From: Paraburkholderia sp.
GTDB lineage: Bacteria; Pseudomonadota; Gammaproteobacteria; Burkholderiales; Burkholderiaceae
Reading direction: 5' to 3'
Length of the DNA: 64,000 nucleotides
Assembly: GCF_004298475.1 (NCBI RefSeq)
Contig: NZ_SCRP01000006.1
Span: 1-64,000, forward strand
How positions within the stretch are numbered: the stretch's first letter is position 1; the number at the start of each line of letters is the position of its first letter. Both the position numbers and the translations under genes were made by a program. Positions 47,218 to 57,008 of this stretch are shown piece by piece. A model generated the notes under the pieces. It was not told the origin of the DNA. It saw nothing but the letters and a program-made list of their open reading frames with translations, and ran no database searches.

Positions 47218-48261
47218 ATGACTCAATGCGTAGTCTGTGAGTCGCACGCTGTAGACAACTACAAGAAGATTGACAACGTCGCGTTCTACACATGCCGCGG
47301 ATGCGGCTCACTCTTTGCGGATCCGGGATTCTTGCGCGCAATGGAGGAAGACTCCGCATCAAACTACAACGACGCATACTGGAAAATGGAGCTATGCGCC
47401 GCCAGGGAGAGGTCATACGGTTCGTCATTGCAGCGCGTCGCGGAGACGTTCTTCTACTGCCGGCTTCCGATCACCCGCTTTGTTGATATCGGTTCTGGAC
47501 CAGGATATTTGCTAGATGCACTTGCCGCTGCATTACCCGACGCAGCCAATATGTTTTTCGGCGTGGAACTCTTTCCGCCCGAGTCGGCATTCCGGTCAAA
47601 ACACCCGAACTACAAGCTGTGCCCTCTCGCGGAAATCGGTCAAAAGTTTGAGGCGGGGGTCTGTATTGAGGTCATCGAGCATTTAACGCCATCCATGCTC
47701 GACACACTAGCAAAACAGATCGCGCAGACATCAGCACCCGGCGCGATCTATTTGATCAATTCTGGACAACCCGAGTATGTGCTAACCGAAGATCCCGGGT
47801 ATCTAGACCCTCACGGTCGGGGACACGTCATGTCTTATTCGATCGAGGCGGTCAGACTGATATTTGAGCCGCATGGTTTCACGATAATCCCTTTACCAGG
47901 ACGTCATTGGGCTTTCCTTGTCGAATACCAATCGGAGTTCATAACCAAAGAACCAATCGAGCAACTTGAGGCGCGGATCTGGTCTCCTGTCCCAGAGAAT
48001 GTTGCGACCCTCCGAGACGGAGGTGGAGGCCCCTTAATGTACTGCGCCGGGCTGGACACAGCACGTTGTTACCTGGAACATGCCACCGTAATACAGCGCA
48101 CCGCGTGGGCTCGGTCACTCCAGGCGGAAATAGATCGATTGGAATTAGAACGCGTGAATGGCGTCTCTACCAATGAACTCCCTTTAGAGATGGACCGTAG
48201 CATCGATCATGCAGGACTCCTTGGACGTGCGCGACGCTGGGTGCAGCGCCACACGAGCTAA
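47218..48261 (+). CDS. SAM-dependent methyltransferase with N-terminal zinc-ribbon-like motif
   Basis: A 347-residue protein. The N-terminus has paired cysteines (CVVC ... CRGCG), a zinc-ribbon pattern common in C-methyltransferases and related enzymes of sugar modification. The class I methyltransferase fold follows: FVDIGSGPGYLLDALA, GVELFP and CIEVIEHLTP. The C-terminus is helical and charged. An excellent AGGAGGAG lies four bases before ATG 47218. Base composition is lower in G+C than neighbours, suggesting transfer. The target is unknown; a surface sugar is likely from position. Confidence 0.8.
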   Translation: MTQCVVCESHAVDNYKKIDNVAFYTCRGCGSLFADPGFLRAMEEDSASNYNDAYWKMELCAARERSYGSSLQRVAETFFYCRLPITRFVDIGSGPGYLLDALAAALPDAANMFFGVELFPPESAFRSKHPNYKLCPLAEIGQKFEAGVCIEVIEHLTPSMLDTLAKQIAQTSAPGAIYLINSGQPEYVLTEDPGYLDPHGRGHVMSYSIEAVRLIFEPHGFTIIPLPGRHWAFLVEYQSEFITKEPIEQLEARIWSPVPENVATLRDGGGGPLMYCAGLDTARCYLEHATVIQRTAWARSLQAEIDRLELERVNGVSTNELPLEMDRSIDHAGLLGRARRWVQRHTS

Positions 48262-48336
48262 CCGCATTGCTGTCCAGGATTTCTACAGCAGATCACTGTC
48301 AATGCACGAACGCTGGAAATCGAAACACCCCCCGCA

Positions 48337-50262
48337 TCAGAATACAATCCCTCCGCCGCGATCGAGATCGATCGCCACAAGCCGCGAACCGTAACCGGAG
48401 AGATGCGCGGAATCCCAGTACAGTGGGTGATCATTCGATTCGACTTCGCAATAGCCGCCGCTTTCGCACAGCGCAGACGCCGTGTCCAGGTAGACAAAAC
48501 CACGCGCATGCGCTTCGGCTTGCAGGAGCGCACTCACTGCTTCGTGGCTGTTCTCGTAATCGGCAGTGCGCTCGAGTTCGAACGGCACGTTATATGCGGC
48601 CTTCTTCGCGAGACCGATCGGCACATTCGCGCTTGCGCCTGGCGTATCGCCGATCAAATAGACGTGCACCTTTTGCGCAGCAAGCCAGTCAAGCGTTTTG
48701 GCGAGCGCGGCTTTGAACGCCTGAGGCGTCTCTTTATAGTACGCAGGCCATGCGGCATGCAGGATCACCGTTTCAGGTTTTGTCGCAGCGACCAGGGCGG
48801 GCATCGCCGCCTGATTGTCGGCGCAGCGTTTGCGCGCGGGCGCATAACTCGATGGAAAGCCGAGAAACGGCGGGCAGCCGTCCGCCACCGCGAGCACACC
48901 GGCTTTGCCGTGTCGACTCGCAAGAACGGAGAGTCCTTCAGCGAGCGCCGCCGCGTGTGAATCGCCGAGCACGACGAACGTACGCCGCGCGTGAGACGCG
49001 CCGAGTCTGCACAACCCGCGAGCATCGCCGTCGGCAGAGGCCGTCCGCGCGAGGCAGGACCGGAACGCTCCCACGTCCGCGGAACCTGCGGAGAGGAGCG
49101 TTACTGCACCCGGAAACCGCTGCGGCAGGCCGCTCGTAGCCGCGATGACGAACGCGGTCAGCAACGGCACGGTTGCGAACGTCGATATCGCAGCGAGCCG
49201 TTTGCCCCGGAGGCCGTCGGGGCGGCGGAACGGCAATTCGATGAAGCGCCACGAGGCGAGGCCGCACGCGAGCGAGAGCAGCACAATCGTCACTGCCCTG
49301 TAGACGAACGGATAATCAGAAAAGTGCACGAATCCGTAGTTGAGGAACACGATGATGGGCCAGTGCCACAGATAGATCGAATACGACGCCTGACCCAGGA
49401 TACGAACCGGCGTCCGGGTCAAAAGCGAATGCAGGATGCCGGGGCGTACACCTTCGCGCACGAGGATCGCCGTCGCGATGCATGGCACGAGTGCCGCCGC
49501 GCCAGGAAAGAGCGTGGAGACATCGTAGTGCACGGTGCAAAACGCGATGGCGCCAACAGCGGCGGCCGCCAGGACACGCGATACCGCAGGCGGCAATGTG
49601 CGGGCCGGAGCGAGTGCAAGCAGACCGCCCACAGCGAACTCCCACATGCGCCCAGGCAGCAGATAAAACGCTGCTTCCAGTTTGTAGAAGGCGAGCAGTA
49701 TTACCGAGAGTGCAAATGACGTCACGGCCATCAGCGCAAGCGTCGTCAGATCGCTGAATCTCATCCGGCGGCACACGATGAACGCAAACGGGTAAAGCAT
49801 ATAAAACTGCCATTCGACGGCAAGCGACCACGTGTGCAGCAGTGGGTTGTACAGCAGGTCTGGGGAAAAGTAGCTGGTTGCCCGGTAGAACACGATGTTC
49901 GACACGAAGCCAATGCACGAGACGAGCCCGGGAAGCAGCATCTCCAGATGGATCGGCAGAAAGACGAAAGATGCCACGACCCCGATCATGGCCACGGCAG
50001 CCAGGTAAGTCGGTCCGATACGGCGGAACCGGCTCGCGTAAAAGTGAAGGATCCCGCTGCGGTCCAGCTGCATCTTCGACAAGATGCGGGTGATCAGAAA
50101 TCCGGAGATGACGAAAAACAGATCGACGCCGATGAAGCCGCCTGAAAATCCCGGCATACCGACGTGATAGAGGAGCACCAGCGTCACGGCGACAAAACGC
50201 AGGCCATCGATGTGGTCGATGTAGTCGCGGTTGGTCTTTGACGAATGCAGATCGTACGCCAT
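48337..50262 (-). CDS. OafA-like O-acyltransferase with C-terminal SGNH domain
   Basis: A 641-residue protein. The N-terminal two-thirds is an acyltransferase 3 membrane domain: YIDHIDGLRFVAVTLVLLYH, GFIGVDLFFVISGFLI and the SLAVEWQFYMLYP block. The C-terminal periplasmic SGNH hydrolase-like domain has the serine in VVLGDSHAAALAEGL and the Asp/His pair in YWDSAHLSGYGS. Such fusions O-acetylate O-antigens or exopolysaccharides. GGGGAAAAGC precedes ATG 50262. It faces the opposite way to the methyltransferase and is parallel to the GH16 gene. Confidence 0.92.
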   Translation of the reverse strand: MAYDLHSSKTNRDYIDHIDGLRFVAVTLVLLYHVGMPGFSGGFIGVDLFFVISGFLITRILSKMQLDRSGILHFYASRFRRIGPTYLAAVAMIGVVASFVFLPIHLEMLLPGLVSCIGFVSNIVFYRATSYFSPDLLYNPLLHTWSLAVEWQFYMLYPFAFIVCRRMRFSDLTTLALMAVTSFALSVILLAFYKLEAAFYLLPGRMWEFAVGGLLALAPARTLPPAVSRVLAAAAVGAIAFCTVHYDVSTLFPGAAALVPCIATAILVREGVRPGILHSLLTRTPVRILGQASYSIYLWHWPIIVFLNYGFVHFSDYPFVYRAVTIVLLSLACGLASWRFIELPFRRPDGLRGKRLAAISTFATVPLLTAFVIAATSGLPQRFPGAVTLLSAGSADVGAFRSCLARTASADGDARGLCRLGASHARRTFVVLGDSHAAALAEGLSVLASRHGKAGVLAVADGCPPFLGFPSSYAPARKRCADNQAAMPALVAATKPETVILHAAWPAYYKETPQAFKAALAKTLDWLAAQKVHVYLIGDTPGASANVPIGLAKKAAYNVPFELERTADYENSHEAVSALLQAEAHARGFVYLDTASALCESGGYCEVESNDHPLYWDSAHLSGYGSRLVAIDLDRGGGIVF

Positions 50263-50424
50263 GCTTTTCCCCGACGTGTCACGGTCGAAAAGCGGACCGA
50301 ACGTTTGGCTGGTTCGGACCTTCACCAACGGGAAGCGATCACCTCCGATCACCTCGACCCGGTACGGTGAACAGCCCGGTGGCAAGCCGATCGGACCGAT
50401 GCATTTTGCAATTGCTGCATCGTA

Positions 50425-51393
50425 TCAATGGGCACGACTGGAATCTGTTGCCGATCGAACAGAAGCGACGCCCCGTTTTTGGGGCAGCGAATAGACGCGA
50501 ACCCAATCAATCTCGAAGGTCGAACCGTCTTTGACATTGGCGATGGGCCAACCGCCGCCCAACGCATAGTCGAGCATGATGTAGTACGGCCCGGTCATAT
50601 AGTCTGAGGACTTTGTGGCCGAAATCTGATTCGTCTGAACGCCGTCGATATACCAGGTGATGTGATCCGGGTCGATCTGGCAGCCGTAGATATGGAAGTC
50701 CTCCCAGGGTTTCGCTCCGTTCGGCATCGGTGTGGCGGGTGAATAGAGTTGTGCACCCTCACCGGGGTTGCCGTTGGCTTTCCAGTTGTGACTCGCCTGC
50801 TGAATAAATGCGCCCTTTTCGGTGTATGCATTGCCGTACCACTCGAAAATATCGATCTCCGAATAATTTCTTTTCAACGCGTTGTTTATCGACGTGGAAC
50901 TCAACAGCCAGAACGCCGGCCATGATCCCGTGCCGGAGCGGGGCATCCTCGCACGCACTTCAAAGTATCCGTAGCGCTGGGAAAATCCCTGGCCCGTTGC
51001 GTCCATGGACGAAATGTTTCCCGAATGCCAGGCGCCATTGGCGTCAGTGAAGGCCTTGATGGACAGCACGCCGTTGGTTACGCCGAGTGCGCTGATGTCC
51101 CACATGGATGCCGAGTAGTTTCCGGCCGGTCCGTACGGCGGAATGTAGTACCACGTAGCATTGCCCTTGGGTGAGCGCGTCGTTACGCTGAGATCGTCGA
51201 ATTCGTCATTGAAGGTCAGTGTGTATCCCGTCAAATCGATGTCAACCTTGTCGGGCGCAAGGGCGGGGTCCGGGACAGTTGCGCGTGCAACGTCAGGATT
51301 CGCCGCGGCGGTCAGGGTTGCGTTCGCAAAGTAGGCCGCTATCGACGGGACGAGTATCGAAATCGGGATCAGGAACCTGCTCAAACGGCGCAT
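50425..51393 (-). CDS. Secreted GH16 glycoside hydrolase (beta-glucanase type)
   Basis: A 322-residue protein with an N-terminal signal peptide or anchor (RFLIPISILVPSIAAYFANA). The GH16 fold is clear: LTFNDEFDDLSV, WPAFWLLSS, the catalytic ExDxxE in SEIDIFEWYGN, and HIYGCQIDPDHITWYIDG. Relatives such as ExoK trim nascent exopolysaccharide, setting chain length or releasing it from the cell. Its position in an exopolysaccharide locus supports that role. The exact bond attacked cannot be read from sequence. It lies 162 bases upstream of the acyltransferase gene on the same strand. Confidence 0.9.
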   Translation of the reverse strand: MRRLSRFLIPISILVPSIAAYFANATLTAAANPDVARATVPDPALAPDKVDIDLTGYTLTFNDEFDDLSVTTRSPKGNATWYYIPPYGPAGNYSASMWDISALGVTNGVLSIKAFTDANGAWHSGNISSMDATGQGFSQRYGYFEVRARMPRSGTGSWPAFWLLSSTSINNALKRNYSEIDIFEWYGNAYTEKGAFIQQASHNWKANGNPGEGAQLYSPATPMPNGAKPWEDFHIYGCQIDPDHITWYIDGVQTNQISATKSSDYMTGPYYIMLDYALGGGWPIANVKDGSTFEIDWVRVYSLPQKRGVASVRSATDSSRAH

Positions 51394-51736
51394 CGCCTGT
51401 CCCTCGTTTCGCTGGGGTTGGTTTGCCGGTTTGCACCGCCGTCCCGATTGCCGACCTGTATTGCCTGATCAATGACGCACCGTTCAGCGCCGATTGTCCG
51501 ACGAAAGGTGCGGGTTCAGCGCATGGCGGTCGAGCGCAGCCGACGGTGTCCGGTCCTCCGACGCATCATGTGGTCTTTTGAATTGCGCGTACGTGGGCTA
51601 CCGCACGATTTGTCATTCAGCGTCGCGGTATTAATTGCAGGTGCTACAGCCAGGTAGCCTGGCGGCCAGACGGAGGCACGCGGAGGTTGCGGCGGCGAGT
51701 ACCGTCGTCGGCGAGGCCAACGAAGGATCGGATAAC
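51394..51736. other. Divergent promoter region between GH16 and Wzy genes
   Basis: About 340 bases with no gene. A short hairpin (GCCAGG at 51649-51654 pairing with CCTGGC at 51658-51663) lies about 75 bases before the Wzy start. No confident promoter boxes were found. Confidence 0.45.
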
Positions 51737-53275
51737 ATGCAAATTCAAATCTTCGGCGTGATTGTGCTCGTGTTAGGTCTGCTGTCGCTGAACCTGAACT
51801 ACCACTGGGCAATTTACTTTCTCGTCCTCTGCTGCCTGTTCGCGTGTTCTTCCGCCATTGCGTTTCCGGCGATCGGCGGACTGACGATTCTTCCGGCCAA
51901 TCTTTTCCTGCTCTTCTTCGCCCTGCGGGCCTTCAACATCGGCGGCGGCGCGGCGTTGTGGCGGCCGGTGGCTCCGGGCAGTCCGGGATTTCCGCTGCTT
52001 TGCCTGTGTGTGTTCGCCGTGGTGGGCGGCCTGTTCCTGCCGCGCGCCATGGCGGGCGCCACGTATGTGTATGCGATCAATCGCGGCGCCATCGACCCCA
52101 ATGCCCCCGATCTGCAGCCGCTCGGTCCCGTGTCCGGAAACCTGACGCAGTCGATTTATTTCATCGGGGAAGTCCTTGTCTACTGCTGCATGGCGGTTTT
52201 TCTCTCGAAGAAGAACAGCTATAAGCATTTCGCCAACGCCATTCTGCTGGTTGCCGCATTGAACGTGATCGCGGCCATCATCGATATCGGTTCTTCGTCG
52301 GTCGGCATAAACGTGCTGGGCGTGATCAAGACGGCCAGTTACACGTTGCACGACGGGGAAGAAGTGGGCGGTATGCGGCGAATTGCTGGGACATTTGCAG
52401 AAGCGTCCGCATTTTCCGGTTTCACCCTCTTGCTCTTCGCCTTCTCAGCCAATCTATGGTTGTTCGGTTACCGGCCGCGCATCACCGGGATGCTCACGTT
52501 TGCGTCCGGCGTGTTGCTCGCGCTGTCGACTTCCGCGACGGCGTACGTCGGGTTTGCGGTCTATCTTGTCGTACTGCTGCTTGGCCGTTGCGGTCGCATC
52601 ACGCCGCGCAGCGAGTCGCGCAAACTCCGTTTGTGCGCTGTCGTGATATGTGTCGGCATCATGGCGCTGTTGTACGCCATCGTCTTCAGGCCCAGTCTGC
52701 TGGAGTCACTGGGTGATTTTTTCAACGATGCGGTCCTGAACAAGGTAGATAGCGCCTCGGGTATCGAGAGGGGGGCATGGAACAGGCAAGCCTTGGTCAA
52801 TCTTGTTGAGACGTTCGGGTTCGGTGTGGGGATCGGCAGTTCGCGGACGTCGAGCTTTATCCTGGTCCTGCTGTCGAACCTCGGCATCGTCGGCACCATG
52901 CTGTTCGGCGTTTTTATCTGCAAATGCACGGTCTCGCCGATTCCCGCGCAGGGTCCGATGCTCGACCGTGTCGTCTGCTATGCGTCGAGGCAAACCATGC
53001 TGGCAATTCTGGTTAGCGCGTCGATATCTGGCACGGTGTTCGATCTGGGACCGTGCTTCTACATGTTTGCCGCTGCTGCGGGCATGTTGTCATCGTCGAT
53101 TCGCAGAGTTGCCCCGGTTGGGGGCGTCGATGGCCCAGGAAACCGGTCTTCCCTGGAAAAGGCACAGCCTTCGCGCCCCGGCGTTTTAGTCGGCTATACG
53201 CGTGCACCTGCGACACCACGGCTCGACGCGCCCAAACACGAGAGCCGTATACCGGCCTGGCCACACCGGGGATGA
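51737..53275 (+). CDS. Wzy-like polysaccharide polymerase
   Basis: A 512-residue membrane protein with about ten hydrophobic segments and long loops, as in O-antigen ligase/polymerase-type proteins. Characteristic is GMRRIAGTFAEASAFSGFTL followed by ALSTSATAYVGFAVYL, and a late FGFGVGIGSSRTSSFILVL. It would join repeat units in the periplasm. A polar tail of about 60 residues follows the last helix. AAGGATCGGATAAC precedes ATG 51737. It is followed by a Wzx gene, supporting a Wzy-dependent route. Confidence 0.78.
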   Translation: MQIQIFGVIVLVLGLLSLNLNYHWAIYFLVLCCLFACSSAIAFPAIGGLTILPANLFLLFFALRAFNIGGGAALWRPVAPGSPGFPLLCLCVFAVVGGLFLPRAMAGATYVYAINRGAIDPNAPDLQPLGPVSGNLTQSIYFIGEVLVYCCMAVFLSKKNSYKHFANAILLVAALNVIAAIIDIGSSSVGINVLGVIKTASYTLHDGEEVGGMRRIAGTFAEASAFSGFTLLLFAFSANLWLFGYRPRITGMLTFASGVLLALSTSATAYVGFAVYLVVLLLGRCGRITPRSESRKLRLCAVVICVGIMALLYAIVFRPSLLESLGDFFNDAVLNKVDSASGIERGAWNRQALVNLVETFGFGVGIGSSRTSSFILVLLSNLGIVGTMLFGVFICKCTVSPIPAQGPMLDRVVCYASRQTMLAILVSASISGTVFDLGPCFYMFAAAAGMLSSSIRRVAPVGGVDGPGNRSSLEKAQPSRPGVLVGYTRAPATPRLDAPKHESRIPAWPHRG

Positions 53276-53467
53276 ACGGTCTCCGGGCGGCGAATGCGCA
53301 CGGCGGACCGGCTATGGGCTGCCATAGCGAAAGATCACAGGATTTCCCTGAACCAACGTCGGATCTAGGTGCGGTTGCGAACGATCGCAACATGAAGCAA
53401 TCGTCAAGATAACGGGAGCGGGAAGTCGCTGCTTCCTGCTTCCTTGATCCCTTGCGCACGACGGACC

Positions 53468-54940
53468 ATGAATTCACGCCCCAGTCTGGCGAGAAACGCA
53501 CTATTCAACTTCCTCGGCAGCGTGCTTCCACTCGTCGTTTCGCTCGCAACGGTTCCGATGTATCTGGAGCACGTCGGCACAGCAGGCTACGGCGTGCTGG
53601 CGATCGTCTGGATGCTCCAGGGCTATTTCGGTTTTTTCGATCTCGGACTCGCGGCGGCCACGTCGAACCGTGTGGCCCAGCTTTCCGATGCGGTTGAACG
53701 TGAATCGCTGATCTGGACGGCGCTCATATTGAATGCCGTGTTCGGCGCAATCGGCGGTCTCGTGTTGCTTGCGGCGGGCGGCTTGCTGCTGGTGCAGTTT
53801 CACATTGACGCGGCGCTCTTCGCGGAGGTCATGACGGCGCTACCGTGGCTCGCCTGCGCCGTTCCGCTCGCGACAGTCAGTGGGGTACTTTACGGCGCAC
53901 TGATCGGACGCGAGCAGTTCGGCGCACTCAACGCCGTGCAGGTACCCTCCGGCATGCTCTTCCAGATCGTGCCTCTGGCGACGGCGGTCATCGTCGGGCC
54001 AGATCTGCGGCATCTCATTGCCGCTGCGATCCTTTCCGGTGCCGCCTCGCTTGTATTGCTTGTTGCGGTGGTCTGCCGTGCAGCGCCATTGCGCTTTTCC
54101 GGCGGTCCTGGATTGCGATTCATCCGGCCGCTCTTTTCCTATGGCGCCTGGGTGACGGTGACGAATCTCCTGAGCCCGTTGCTCTCGACGGCCGACCGGC
54201 TCCTGATCGGCGGCACGCTGGGCGCTCAGGCGGTGGCCTATTACCAGGTTCCGTTTAACCTGGCCCAGCGCGCACGCATCTTGCCTGGTGTGATTACGCG
54301 CACGCTATTTCCGCGTCTGTCCGCACTCGAACCGACGAGTGCGAACGAGCTGACCATGGCCGCCGTGCGTGGACTGACGGCGGCCACCACACCGATGATC
54401 GTCTTCGGTCTCTTTCTGATGCGGCCTTTTCTGTCGCTCTGGACCGGCCACGATTTCGCGTCGAGATCCGCTCCGGTCGGCGAGGCGATCCTGGTTGGCG
54501 TCTGGGTGAACTCGCTGGCGTTCCTTCCTTCGAGCCACCTGCAGGCAATGGGACGACCCGGCATGATTGCGCGCCTTCATCTGATTGAGCTGGTCCCGTT
54601 CATCGCGTTGCTCTGGTGGGCGCTGCACGCGTTTGGTCTTGTCGGCGCGGCGCTGGCGTGGAGTACGAGATGCGCCGTCGATGGCATTTTGCTCTTCAGG
54701 GCCGCGGGGTTCGGCAAACCGGCGGCACGATACCTGTGTGTACCCGCACTGCAGATTCTCGCCACCTACGCCGCGACCGAGGTACTGAACGTATCGTCGT
54801 GGCTGCGCACGGCGGCCTGGCTATTTTTTACGCTACTGGCTCTGGTGTGGGCCGCGCGGGCAGAGCCGAAAGCTTTTGACCGTCTGATGCGTGTCACATC
54901 GAATGCGGTGCGACAGACACTGCGATGGCGAGCCGGATGA
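53468..54940 (+). CDS. Wzx-type polysaccharide flippase (MOP superfamily)
   Basis: A 490-residue protein with 12-14 membrane segments. The start NALFNFLGSVLPLVVSLATV and the later YGVLAIVWMLQGYFGFFDLG and GGTLGAQAVAYYQVPFNLAQ are typical of oligosaccharide flippases. It moves lipid-linked repeat units to the periplasm for Wzy. The ATG at 53468 gives standard length; about 190 bases separate it from the polymerase gene. Confidence 0.9.
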   Translation: MNSRPSLARNALFNFLGSVLPLVVSLATVPMYLEHVGTAGYGVLAIVWMLQGYFGFFDLGLAAATSNRVAQLSDAVERESLIWTALILNAVFGAIGGLVLLAAGGLLLVQFHIDAALFAEVMTALPWLACAVPLATVSGVLYGALIGREQFGALNAVQVPSGMLFQIVPLATAVIVGPDLRHLIAAAILSGAASLVLLVAVVCRAAPLRFSGGPGLRFIRPLFSYGAWVTVTNLLSPLLSTADRLLIGGTLGAQAVAYYQVPFNLAQRARILPGVITRTLFPRLSALEPTSANELTMAAVRGLTAATTPMIVFGLFLMRPFLSLWTGHDFASRSAPVGEAILVGVWVNSLAFLPSSHLQAMGRPGMIARLHLIELVPFIALLWWALHAFGLVGAALAWSTRCAVDGILLFRAAGFGKPAARYLCVPALQILATYAATEVLNVSSWLRTAAWLFFTLLALVWAARAEPKAFDRLMRVTSNAVRQTLRWRAG

Positions 54941-54994
54941 TGTGTCGCTGGTGCCTGCGCTAAAACGACTTGCAACAATGACCCGTTGAATGCC

Positions 54995-56227
54995 ATGTTT
55001 GCCTGGATTCCTCACCTGTGCATCCAGAGCGACCCGATGGTAGTCGCTAAAAATCTGTTGTGCGCGCTACATCCGCTCACGATGCTCCTTTCGTGGACTG
55101 CGTCGAATGCGAATGTGCGTGCGAGGCCGCAAAAACTGGCCGATGCCGATCTGATCATCCTGCATGAGTATGGCGAGCCGTCCCACTACACAGGTGCAGT
55201 GAGCGCCGCCGCGGCGCTCGATTACTCTGCAGTCGAGCAGGTGGAATTCACGCCGCTGCGTAAGCTCAAACAAGGCCTTGAGCAAGGTGATCGCGACAAG
55301 GCCAGGAAAGCGCTTCGTGATGCCTGGTTACTCGCGCTCTGGACGCTGTTTCCGCAAGTTTTGAGGGGTAAGACAGTGATTCTGGGGATAGCGCCGCTCG
55401 ACTGGCGGATCGCCATTCTGTCTCGCGCATTGCGGCACGCGCGAATTATCTATCATTCGTCCTGGACCGATTGGGAGGGCGCACGCTTTGCAAAGAATCC
55501 GGCCGTTCTCACGGGCGCAATTCGCAAGGCCTGGTCGAACTTCCTGACTCGAAGAGTCGATCGTTTCGCCCTTGTGACGCCGTGCGTCGCGGAGCAGCTT
55601 CATCGATTGTTCAAGATCGACAGTGAGAGGCTCTTTGTTGTATTTCACGCCTATGACCCAACGATATTTCATCCGGCGCCGTATCGGCCGCCGGCGCCCT
55701 TGAAGGTCGTATTTGCCGGCCGATTCGAGGACTGCAAAGGGGTGGAGTACGTGATTGAACTCGCGCGGCGCCTGCCTTCGATCGAGTTCGGCCTGGCCGG
55801 CGATGGTCTGCTCAGGAAAAGCATTGAAAGCGCGGGTTTGCCGAACGTTACGCTGTTTGGACGCGTCAGCAGTCGCGCCGAAATTTCCTCGATCTTCATG
55901 CAGCACCACGTTGTCGTTCTTCCATCAAGACGCACGATCGCCTGGGAAGAACTGTTCGGTATGGTTCTCGTCGAAGCGATGGCTTGCGGATGTATTCCGA
56001 TGGCGACGAATCACACCGGCCCCAGCACCATCGTGCGCGATGCCGAGCTGCGGGACTTTATTTTCGCTGAGGAAGATTTTCTGGCAGGGGCTGCGTCAGC
56101 GCTTACGAAGCTTGAGCGCGACGTCGATCGACTCCGGGCGCTCGAGCAGAAGTCGATTCAGGATGCGCGGCGATTCGCGCTGTCCGAGGTGCAGAAAATC
56201 TGGATGGACATCTTGCGGTCAACCTGA
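54995..56227 (+). CDS. GT4 glycosyltransferase
   Basis: A 410-residue glycosyltransferase of GT-B fold. The C-terminal donor domain is well conserved: LKVVFAGRFEDCKGVEYVIE, FGLAGDGLL, and PSRRTIAWEELFGMVLVEAM with the usual E-x7-E spacing. The N-terminal acceptor domain is divergent. The enzyme probably adds one sugar to the lipid-linked repeat unit of the exopolysaccharide. The start is uncertain: ATG 54995 or TTG 54986. Confidence 0.82.
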   Translation: MFAWIPHLCIQSDPMVVAKNLLCALHPLTMLLSWTASNANVRARPQKLADADLIILHEYGEPSHYTGAVSAAAALDYSAVEQVEFTPLRKLKQGLEQGDRDKARKALRDAWLLALWTLFPQVLRGKTVILGIAPLDWRIAILSRALRHARIIYHSSWTDWEGARFAKNPAVLTGAIRKAWSNFLTRRVDRFALVTPCVAEQLHRLFKIDSERLFVVFHAYDPTIFHPAPYRPPAPLKVVFAGRFEDCKGVEYVIELARRLPSIEFGLAGDGLLRKSIESAGLPNVTLFGRVSSRAEISSIFMQHHVVVLPSRRTIAWEELFGMVLVEAMACGCIPMATNHTGPSTIVRDAELRDFIFAEEDFLAGAASALTKLERDVDRLRALEQKSIQDARRFALSEVQKIWMDILRST

Positions 56228-57008
56228 TCGCTCGTTCTTGTGCTCGCAGCAGCAGCCTTGCTGCGCCGTGCGAAGTGTGCCGCGTTGAGAAGCGCACGGG
56301 CAATCCCCCGGATTCGTATGCTGAAAGCCGTCGGCTGACTTTCCCGGGCATGTGTTGAGGACCGCACACTTACCCACCGATAGCGGTAGTGCTGGTTACG
56401 GGCTCTACGATATAAATCTATCGAAGCCGCAAGAATGGCAACCACGTAACGCCTGAGCTGCGCAAATTTCTGCCTGCGGCGTGTTAGCGCCAACGGGCAG
56501 AGGGTGTCAACGTTTTTCTGGATGCACGATTGTGCACGCAACGACCATGCCGATCTACGGATCGCCTACGCCGTGTGAAGCATTCAAGCCTGCTGTTCGT
56601 CAGGTCGGTCTCGTTGTATGTGACGGTTTCTCGCTGCTTGATGTCCGCATGGTGATCGAGGTGTTAAGGACCTCAGAGGAAATCGGCAAGGCGGATCGGG
56701 GTAACGGAGATAACCTGGCGAAGATTTTTCGCAGGAAGTGGTCGATATCGCCGACTGAATATCGATCACGTCAACGTCGTGAGAAGTGTGTGAGTGCAGG
56801 CGTGTCGGAGCAGGGCGGCGGGACAGACGTAATCCCCGGAATGATGTCGATTTAGCCAGTTGGCTTGTCAATCTCTCCGGGAATCGATGATTTCGTTGTC
56901 TCATTCTCATTCAATATACATAGACATACTAAATTAATGATGAGTTGTTGGGGGTTCGTTACCTGATCAAATTTCGGCGGACGAACTTGCTGGTTTGGAG
57001 TTGAAGAA
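56228..57008. other. Long gap with a broken regulator, upstream of the wza-wzc operon
   Basis: About 780 bases. It holds the GlxA-type regulator remnant (56547-56855) and, from about 56885 to 56945, an A+T-rich stretch likely to contain the promoter of the next operon. Possible boxes there are weak (TTGTCT at 56896-56901, TATACA at 56915-56920, spacing too short). Nothing else was recognised. Confidence 0.5.
56547..56855 (+). pseudogene. GlxA/AraC-type regulator with internal deletion
   Basis: The first 35 codons read VGLVVCDGFSLLDVRMVIEV, the start of the DJ-1/PfpI-like domain of GlxA-family regulators. After about 56700 the frame jumps to NLAKIFRRKWSISPTEYRSR, the end of the second AraC helix-turn-helix. 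About 230 residues between them are missing, although the frame stays open. The product could not bind DNA normally. It sits directly upstream of an exopolysaccharide operon that it may once have controlled. Confidence 0.7.
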
